Positions 56,213 through 64,000 of a stretch of DNA of 64,000 nt are shown piece after piece; the stretch's first letter is position 1; each line of letters opens with the position of its first letter. The notes under the pieces were generated by a model. It did not search any database. It worked only from the letters and a program-made list of their open reading frames with translations, and was not told where the DNA came from. Source of the stretch: Drosophila pseudoobscura (lineage: Eukaryota > Arthropoda > Insecta > Diptera > Drosophilidae); assembly GCF_009870125.1 (NCBI RefSeq), contig NC_046679.1, positions 14,446,001-14,510,000 on the forward strand, given 5' to 3'. A program made the translations under genes and the position numbers.

Positions 56213-58819
56213 AACCAAATTTAGTGCAATCAATCAAACTAAATGAATACCAGTCGAAACCAGTGCTGCCAGGATTTCAGAGTGTATATAAACTAGATTT
56301 GAAAAAAATATGCTAACAGTGGCTAAAACCGGAAAAAAATATGCTAAAACTAAACCCCAAAAAAAAGAAAAGTTTCAGTGATTTCATTATACCAGCCATA
56401 ACTCAAGTATGTCGTCCACCTCAGCATCCTCCTCTTTACTGTTGTAGTATTTGTCATTTTTTTAAATTAAAGTCAAATATTTTAATGGCGATTCGTAGTT
56501 TTGGGTACATTTTTATAAATTATTTGACTGAACACTAAAATAGTGCCACATCAGCACCATGGGAGAAAGAGCATTTGAATAGCAAAAAAGAGCAAGTGGC
56601 TCGAATAGGTTTTTTCTTCCCGCATCTTTGTGGGGCAGCTTCTCTGCCCAAAACTTAATAATATTTTCGGTATTTTCCCATTTGAATAAATATATTTTAC
56701 ACACAACACCGTTGGTATTTTGTGCCGCAGCACGTTGCCTACGGAAAGCACATTGAGTTTCTTGAGAACTTCAGAATTATAGGGTAGTCTGAAATTTAAC
56801 AGAACCACAATCATGCTCTTTTGAACAAAGTTGCCATCACAAAATGCATTTAAAGCTGCTCCGATATTTTGTATTCAACAAAGATTCAAAAAGATTAAAA
56901 TTACATTTAAAGCTTAAAATAATAAGCTTTCGAAATATGCTATAAGCAATGCTAGATCTAACTTGAAATAGGCTAAACTGGCAGCACTGGTCGGAACTGT
57001 TTTTTTTCAGGATCGAATTTGTCCGAAACTGAATATTTGTTTGCTAGATAATTTTCCCGGGATATTTTCTATTGCGGAGTGTACAAGAGGTCTACTAAAG
57101 TTACAAAAAATTCGAATAGCTTCCTGTTGGAATGAAGAGGACAAATAAGTTCAAATTGTTTTTAGAGTAATTCCCAATTGTGTGATTTATTTTTGATTCA
57201 ATTGCAAGTCTTACATATTTAGGTATTGTAAATAAAGGTGAATAAATCTTAGGAACAGAAACAACCAACGAAATGATTTTGAAGTATACACAATTAATTT
57301 GTCACAAAAGAAATAGCTATTCGTAAAGTTGTCTGGATTTTGATTTTCAAGCGAGCGGCAGATTAACTAGAAAAATACATGTTTATTTATTGATTTAACA
57401 TTTCGAGTTTGATCTTGAGAAAGCCATCTTAGCACACGCGGATAAATGAGAAAACAATGAGATGGCGGCTCTTAAACACTGTAACGCTAAGCAATTCGGT
57501 TGTAGTTACACATTACTTTAATAGTTACATATTGTATAAACATTTCAAATAAATGTCCGAATATACATATACATAGTTCGATTATGTTCTATATACTCGT
57601 AGTTCGCTCTGTACAATACACACGAAGATAAAGTAAACTTCTTAGCAGCAACTACAATAAGTAGAAGAGGTGTGAAGAGGGACCGATCGTATTACTCATT
57701 AGCATTCGAGTATCTATTGTATATTTACCGAGCGCGGTGCGCAGACATACAAACGAGTATATGACAAGAGTATCGTTTTTTATTTGAGTTTCGAGTTCAA
57801 AAATTGACTGGCGTCCATATTAATATTTATGTTTATCTTTATGTACGAGTGCTCGCGTATATCTATTTATACAATTAAACGGATTGCGGTTTGTGGATGA
57901 ATATTAAGAACAATTTGCGTACGCCTTTTGTTTGTGTCTAAGTTTCAATTTCGTATTGATATTCTCAATATTTGTGCTGTGCTCACAATTCACACTAGTA
58001 GAGTGTGGAATCATTATTTTACTTTTCTTTTGTTTTTTTTTTGGTGTTCTTTCGGGTGGGGTGGGGGAAATATCATATAATATTGCTATAGTTCGCACAC
58101 AATCTGTGCATTTACATACATATATATTAGTTTAGTAGTTATTGGGATACATCGATGATCGCCTGATCTCGCATAGCCTCACGAATTGCAGCTTAAAGAC
58201 TAACAGAGTTCTACTTAAATATTTAGGCGTGTTATAGGTATAGTATTTCATACGTTTGACTAGCACGATTTGGTTAGGGGAACTACATACATACAGATAC
58301 TTAAATTGATCCATCTACTTGAGTACTGGAGCTTACAGGATAACTATAGTTCAGAGTCAGTTAGCGACAGAGACACGGAACTTGAGAGATAGATAGATAG
58401 AGATAGAGAGTGTAACCACCAAAAGGTTCAACGCGTGGGCTTCGCACCTTCGGGACCTTAAATAGATCACATATTTTGACATTCACTTATGTTAATATTG
58501 CAACTGCATTTGCTTCCTACTCCTCCGAGTCCACCTTCTCATCTTGTGGTATTTTTGTGGGATATTGTGGATTGGATTCGATAGTTCTCCACTTATAGAC
58601 ATACAAATAGTAGTAGATACAGGTAGGTCGAGTGGATAGGGTAGAGTACCCTAGAGTACACTCAGAACTCAGATCATGGCTCAAAGGATGGCTCAAAATA
58701 GTCATTTGTCGGGATCATATGCTCTCCAATTAGAACTCGGTCAGCCCCCCTCCGCACTTGTCAGTCTCACTGCCAGAGGTGCTGGAGGGAGTCGCCATAT
58801 TCTAATTGGAGGGCTTTCG
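56213..58819. other. 2.6-kb region between gene C and Pde6
   Basis: The left part (56251-56999) is bounded by an imperfect 22-bp inverted repeat containing CAGTGCTGCCAG. The right part is AT-rich with a GATA run at about 58385-58410 and may include a long Pde6 3' UTR. No gene is seen. Confidence 0.5.
56251..56999. repeat. Segment with 22-bp inverted ends (possible MITE relic)
   Basis: The left arm (56251-56272, containing ACCAGTGCTGCCAG) and the right arm (56978-56999, containing CTGGCAGCACTGGT) pair at about 18 of 22 positions. The interior is AT-rich with direct repeats of AAAAAAATATGCTAA near 56.30-56.35 kb. No clear target-site duplication is visible. Confidence 0.35.
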
Positions 58820-61800
58820 TCATAAGAGCGAGCACAACTTGGAGCGCTTCTTCGACTTGTCCACCACGGTGCCGGCGGACGAGGTCGATGACGAGGCGGA
58901 CATGCGTCCCACACTTCCGCCGGCATGCGGCTGTGAAGGACTCGTCGGACTCTTGTCGTCCATGTCCTCGCTCACATGCGACTCGAGCAGCTTCAGCGAG
59001 GTCTTCGGCTTGGAGCCGTCCATGCTGTTGTACAACGTCTTCGAGAGCTTCGAGCGGACGGCCTTGCCCAGGGCGCCGGTCTTTTTCATGCTCAGCCGGG
59101 AGCCGCTGCGCTGATGCTCCGGCGTGTGGCTGTCATCGCCGCCTGCACCTGCCCCATGCTGCGCCTGCTGATTGCAGTTGAGCGTGGTCACCGTGAATTC
59201 AATGTCCTTGATCTCCTCGTCGGCACAGCCGGCAAACTCCTCCACGGGCTTGTCGATAGTATCGTGGTCGATCCAGGTCAGGCCCATCTCCACCTTCTCG
59301 GCCAGATCCTGCCAGTTGCGTCTGTTTTCCAGCGTTCCCTCGTACAGCGGCGTGATCCAAGGAAAGGTGTCGCACAGAACGCGGTACAGGGGCAGACAGA
59401 TAACATCGATGAAGCCCACCTGCATCTTTGGCAGCTCGTCCTTGCGCTCCCTATGGAAATCACGTTATTAGTTCTATTTCCTCTTGAATGTCAGGCCACG
59501 CCCAGTCACCTATCCATCATGGCCACTGGCTGGGTGTTTAGCTGCAGCTTCTCGAGATCACCCTGGTCGAAGAACTCATCGGCCACCAGTTTGGCCACCT
59601 TATGCTGCACCTCCCACGGCTTGGCTATGGCACTGACATCGCAGGCAGTCATCATCATGCCGCACAGCACTAAAAATAGATTCCATTATCCATTTAGATA
59701 GGATTACTGTCGACAGTTGTACTTACAATCCTTCTTTTCCTCGCCCTGCCAATCAAATTCCCCGTTCTCGACCAGCTCCAGGAAGGCATTGCGCTTCTTG
59801 AAGTACATGGCCAGGTCGGTGGATAGGATGGCGCTCTCCACAGTCTTCATAACGGAGCGATAGTCTTCCGGCGACAAGGCCTACGAAACAGTAAGTGAAA
59901 GTAAGCTTCAGAAATAGCTACAATTCTATGTTTAGATTAGATAGCAAAACACTTGGAGCAATGACGACATTGTGTACAGACTCGTGTGGGGCTAAAAGCC
60001 TAGACCATTTGGATCAAGGTGAACTTTAGTTTTTTGGCCATATGTAAGGTTTTTTTCCCTACTCTGTTTGTCGATGCGAAGGTTTCGAATGAACCAAAGT
60101 TTCCATACAACAATTTCCCCTATTGGACAGTATAAAAGGAACATTATCGGAGCAGTGGGTATATCATTTCACAGTTGAAATATCCAAGATGAAGTTGTCT
60201 CTAGCTCTTTTCGGCCTGGCTTTGGTGATTTATGTGTCCCAAGTGAACGCTGCAGACAGCTCCACCTCGACATCGAGCTCAGCCGCAAGCACAACGGATG
60301 CGGCGACCGCCACCACCACCACCACGGAGGCGACTACAAGCACCACGGAATCCACGACCTCATCCTCCTCCTCATCCTCGGGAGGTGGCAAGAAGATTGT
60401 TCGCGTCACCAATCTCAAGTACACCGTCAAGAGGAAGATACGGCTCGGATCTGGCAGCTCCAGCACATCCAGCTCCAGGAGTGCCCGCACGAGTGGACGC
60501 AAGGCACGCGTGAATGCTCGGAAGGGCAGTAGATCGAACCGTAGGAATCTTCGGGCCAAAAGCAAGAAAGTCCGCGTTGTCCGTGGCTAAATTATGATGG
60601 GGAAAAATCTCTATTAAACTTTGGAAACTTACCTGGAATATGTTGTTTCCCTCGGAGTTGAGGATCATCACGCACTGATCGAAGTGATGGTGCTCCATCG
60701 TGCTGGTCGTGTAGAGAATGGCCAGCGGGGACTCGGTCTTTGTCTGAAAGGCGTTGTTGGTGCCGCGATGGTCGAGGTCGTGGCACAGACAGGCCACCAG
60801 CAGGCCCAGTATTTCCAGATCCGTCATGAAGCGCTCCATTTTGCCAGTTTTTAGCATGGCGAACATGGTCTGAGCCACGTTGAGAGCGTGCCGCCAGTTG
60901 TGATACTTTACAGGACGATAGTTCTTGCGGACACTCAGGACCCAACGACAGAGGACCTAGAAAGCGATGAATCATAGCTCTTTATGCTAGAATAGTGCAT
61001 CTATTCCTATACATACATCGTAGGGTATCTGGAACTGGGAGACCAGATTGCACTGCAAAAACATCCGCAGCACGGCCCGACAGGTGTCATCGTCCACCAG
61101 TTCAAAGTCTTAAATGGAAATGGTTTAGGAACGGTTGGGAAAGAGTCTAGAGTCTAGAAGAGATTCGGCTTACCCGTAAATGTGAAACTGTACAGATTGT
61201 AGGACTCTGCCTCGGCAATGGCATCTTGGGTGAGCTTCTCGGTCTGATCCTGGCTGGCTGTGGCATGGTAGCTCAAACACTCCAGAGCCACCTTCTGCTT
61301 GGCCATCAGCTTGCAGGCGTTCTCGTACATCTGGGTGTTGTGGATGCCCAAGCCGCAGAAGATGGCAAAGGCCTCGAAAATGGAGGCATCCGATTCGGTA
61401 AAAGGTACTCCATTGGCCTGGGGGAAGAGGAGATTGCAAGAGCCAAACTTCCTTCAATCCAGAGGGCTATCTCTTACCTTGTTGATCAGCTGGGCCACAC
61501 CAATCACAACTTTCTGGGCATTCACAATCGGCATGCAGAGTATGGCCTGGGTGCTATCGATCTCGCTCTCGGCCCGTATCTGGTTGTGGTCCCGCACCCA
61601 CTCGTGGACATCGCATATGTTGACCGTCTGCCCGGTGGTGGCCACGAACTGGGCAATCTGTGCCAGGGTCGAGGTGCTCAGCTCGGTCTTCGAGGGCCGG
61701 GACACACTGGCCGCCTGATACTCCCCGCCGAGCTCGAACAGCACCGTGAAGCGGTTGCGCATTTTCTGCTGCAGAGGGGATTGAGATTCCAATCAGAATC

Positions 61801-64000
61801 GGATGCCGCCATAGGAGTCAGAAGTGGGGCTTACCTTCTCGTCGAAGCTGTCGCCGGGCATGATGGCGCGAGTGGGGCGCTGCTCCGGCTGATTGGGCTT
61901 CTCAATTATCTTCTCCAAATGGCTCTGCAAGGGACAGCAAGGACAGGGCGGGTTCATTAAGTGGCTGCCACTAATGGAGCTCGTAACGGTCACCCCCAAG
62001 CGGCAAACTTGTTGATAAATTGCATTCCCACCCGCCTGCCACCCGGCCAGAGTCCTGCTCCACCCCACGTGGAAGAGTGGCCCTCAAGAGTGCGCATAAT
62101 TAAGCTGACATGTTGCACATGACGGGCATGTCAGCAAAGTTTTCAGTGGCAGCTTATGCACTGCCCTCCGCTCCGCTCTGCCCCCTCGGGCCCTGTTTAG
62201 CCTTATGGCCCAATAAATTGAGCATTATGCACTTTCATTATCAGTCGTCAACAGATAATGACTAATTTTGCGTTGGAATTTCCCCAAAATTAAACAATTA
62301 TTGTAATCATCGGCATTTCATTTGGTTGATTGCAATGCCCCACGCACAATCGGCTAAATCTGATTAAATTAATAACAATTCCTCTGTGAAATGTGTGGCT
62401 TTTGTGTGGCTTGTGAAAAGGTCAAACAATTGACCATTTATGGCCTTCGTTGCCCTTCGCTGGCAGGCCATAAATTAATGTAGCATGCCCCTGACAGAAT
62501 GCAATCTAACGATATTCATCCGTTCATTAAAGTGGGCAAGTAAAATGCCTCCTCTCCTTTCATTCCGCCTGGGGGAGTGTCCGTAAAAGTTGAATGCCTC
62601 ATCTCGTATGAAATATCCTTTAAAATTGGCATCACGCATGGTCTCCCAGGTAAAAGGTGCACACATGGAGACAACAGTCCAATTATTGTTTATTAATTAA
62701 ATTCCATCTAAAAGCTCCAGGCCATATTGTACACAATTTGATAAATAAATATTGCAATATTTATTTGCTCATGATTTTGTGAAATGCAAATAAGGACTCA
62801 TTGGAGCATATTAAATATTCATGAGTGGTTTGCGAAAATAACTTTTGGTTAGTTTATAGCCACAGATATTTTGAATAGTCCCTGATGTACTCCTACTTAT
62901 AGAACCTCATTCTTTGCTTGGAGTTTAATTCAAAGACTCGTTGTGCCCCTTGCATATTATTTGGTTGATTTATTTACAATTTAACGCGACTGAGCAGCAT
63001 CTCATAATGCTGCAAGACAGCACCAAATAATAGCTGGCAATCAACGAAAATTTTCACCGTAATGAAAATTGCCCCGACTCGAGGATAATTTCCCATCTCT
63101 CCGCGGGTTCTGTTCCGCAGGAGCTGTCACAATTCCACGTAATGCCTGACACTTGTTCATTGCGAAACAACAGCACCACCCCACCCCACCCCACACCCCA
63201 CTGAGAGTCGTGTCCCCAAGTAGCATAATGTAAATTGCACATTTTAATTTCCTTGGGGTGCCCTGACGTGTCCACAGCCACTCCCACTGCCAATGACGCC
63301 CACCGACAAAAAGTTGACAAATACAAACAAAATGGCCGACGCGGTGGCGTTTAAACAATTTTAATGAAACTGACAGCGTAACACAGACAGGGACCCCGCC
63401 ACGGACAGGCTGTGGACAGTGTCATGGACGCGGACCGACCACAGCCGAGCTGCCACGCAAAGGGCGATCCTCAATTACAGGTGGGCGGATGAAAAATGGC
63501 AGTAAATTAATTTTAAATTCCCCGGAATCCATACAAATCGAATCCCGATACACGATACCCGAATCCCGGGACCAGACCCACACCACGACTCACCGCCTCG
63601 CAGCAGTCGAGGTCCACGAGGAACACGGAGCAGCGCTCGCAGTTGAGGAGTTCGCGGGCCTCAGTCATGATTTTGGTGACCAGGCACTCGAGATTGTTCT
63701 GCTCCTCGAATATGCTGCGGGCCAGATTAAGGAGGATTTGGTTGCGCCTGTACTCCTGGACGGACATCTCGAAGAGCTGGGCGTTCTGTATGCCAATGCC
63801 GCAGAAAGTCAGATACCGGCGGAAGATTTCCACATCGTGCTCGTCGAATTCCATGCAACCTAAGAAAACCATGATTCATAATTCACCATTCATAATCAAT
63901 GGGTATGGAAGCGGAGGGGCTTACCATTCGTTTTGTTGATAATTTGGGCAACGCCTATGATGTCGCCCTCGTAATTGCAGATGGGCATGCAGAGGATGGC
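58820..64000 (-). CDS. Pde6: cGMP-specific 3',5'-cyclic phosphodiesterase, 5' part outside window
   Basis: Hydrolyses cGMP; studied in melanogaster in Malpighian tubule signalling. Ten exons are visible, all in phase: 63925-64000 (continuing off window), 63594-63860 (acceptor edge 63859), 61835-61924, 61478-61768, 61174-61417, 61017-61108, 60633-60956, 59727-59880, 59510-59669 and 58820-59450. Domains seen: end of GAF-A ([16 protein letters not shown]), GAF-B with NKFDE-like features ([20 protein letters not shown]), then the HD-type catalytic domain with YHNWRHALN and [12 protein letters not shown], which supply the metal-binding His/Asp residues. The C-terminal extension is Ser/Thr-rich and ends CSLL, a CaaX box for prenylation, so membrane attachment is expected. 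One intron contains the nested secreted gene at 60189-60590 on the other strand; another is 1.67 kb. Confidence 0.94.
60131..60137 (+). promoter_or_regulatory. TATA box of the nested family member D
   Basis: TATAAAA, 58 bp before the ATG; an initiator-like TCATTT (A at 60166) follows 35 bp later. Confidence 0.6.
60189..60590 (+). CDS. Secreted Thr/Ser-rich protein with basic tail (family member D), nested in a Pde6 intron
   Basis: Single-exon, 133 residues, on the strand opposite Pde6 and wholly within its intron 59881-60632. Signal peptide [20 protein letters not shown] with cleavage near NAA; then Ser/Thr/Ala-rich low complexity ([20 protein letters not shown]) and a Gly hinge; then [20 protein letters not shown], the same motif as in B and C, and a Lys/Arg/Ser-rich tail ending [10 protein letters not shown]. 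No Cys in the mature part. Its own TATA box is present; the 3' signal may be ATTAAA near 60612, only 20 bp from the Pde6 exon, so the transcript must end close to that splice donor. It is related to genes A-C near Pdf, 4-8 kb away. Function unknown. Confidence 0.82.
   Translation: MKLSLALFGLALVIYVSQVNAADSSTSTSSSAASTTDAATATTTTTEATTSTTESTTSSSSSSSGGGKKIVRVTNLKYTVKRKIRLGSGSSSTSSSRSARTSGRKARVNARKGSRSNRRNLRAKSKKVRVVRG
61925..63593 (-). other. 1.67-kb intron of Pde6
   Basis: AT-rich intron between GAF-A/B coding exons with a GC-rich right end. No nested gene is recognised. Confidence 0.6.

Overview
This window looks like euchromatic DNA from a fly of the Drosophila obscura group, most likely Muller element E. 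The evidence is the genes themselves. Short GT-AG introns join exons that read as RpA-70, Mcm2, a DDX55/Spb4-type DEAD-box helicase, myosin VI (jar), Orct2, Orct, a golgin-A7 family gene, Pdf and Pde6, all very close to the Drosophila melanogaster proteins. The window also holds a DINE-1/mini-me element of the obscura-group type. I assigned exons by hand from splice sites, reading-frame continuity and recalled family sequences; no alignment was run.

Layout. 1-3741: RpA-70 (minus, 5' end only) and Mcm2 (plus) diverge from a shared 461-bp promoter region with an E2F-type site. 3873-5702: DEAD-box helicase, convergent with Mcm2. 5740-6850: dispersed repeats. 7405-18458: myosin VI (jar) on the minus strand, 17 coding exons including a far upstream start exon, with a tRNA-Leu(TAA) gene in the 5.1-kb first intron and a second copy upstream of the gene. 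18.5-33 kb: mostly noncoding, with the DINE-1/mini-me element (21.84-23.38 kb), a second copy of the 900-bp repeat (28.5-29.4 kb) and some small-gene-like relics. 33.2-48.6 kb: three organic cation transporters of the major facilitator type (Orct2, Orct and a third, intron-rich one) with a flavin amine oxidase between the second and third. 48.8-50.0 kb: a trypsin-like protease (minus). 51.2-51.8 kb: golgin-A7/Erf4 family gene. 52.8-56.2 kb: a cluster of small secreted Thr-rich, Arg-rich proteins surrounding the neuropeptide gene Pdf. 58.8-64.0 kb: Pde6 (minus, 3' part), with a fourth member of the small secreted family nested in one of its introns.

Functional themes are DNA replication (RpA-70, Mcm2), actin-based transport (jar), solute transport (the Orct group), and circadian/cGMP signalling genes (Pdf, Pde6) that I have no reason to think are functionally linked here. 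The most unusual items are the four-gene Thr/Arg-rich secreted family, a dispersed repeat that forms the upstream flank of two promoters and also flanks jar, an immune-promoter-like relic at 30.4-30.65 kb, and a 75-bp perfectly identical tract shared by Orct2 and Orct.
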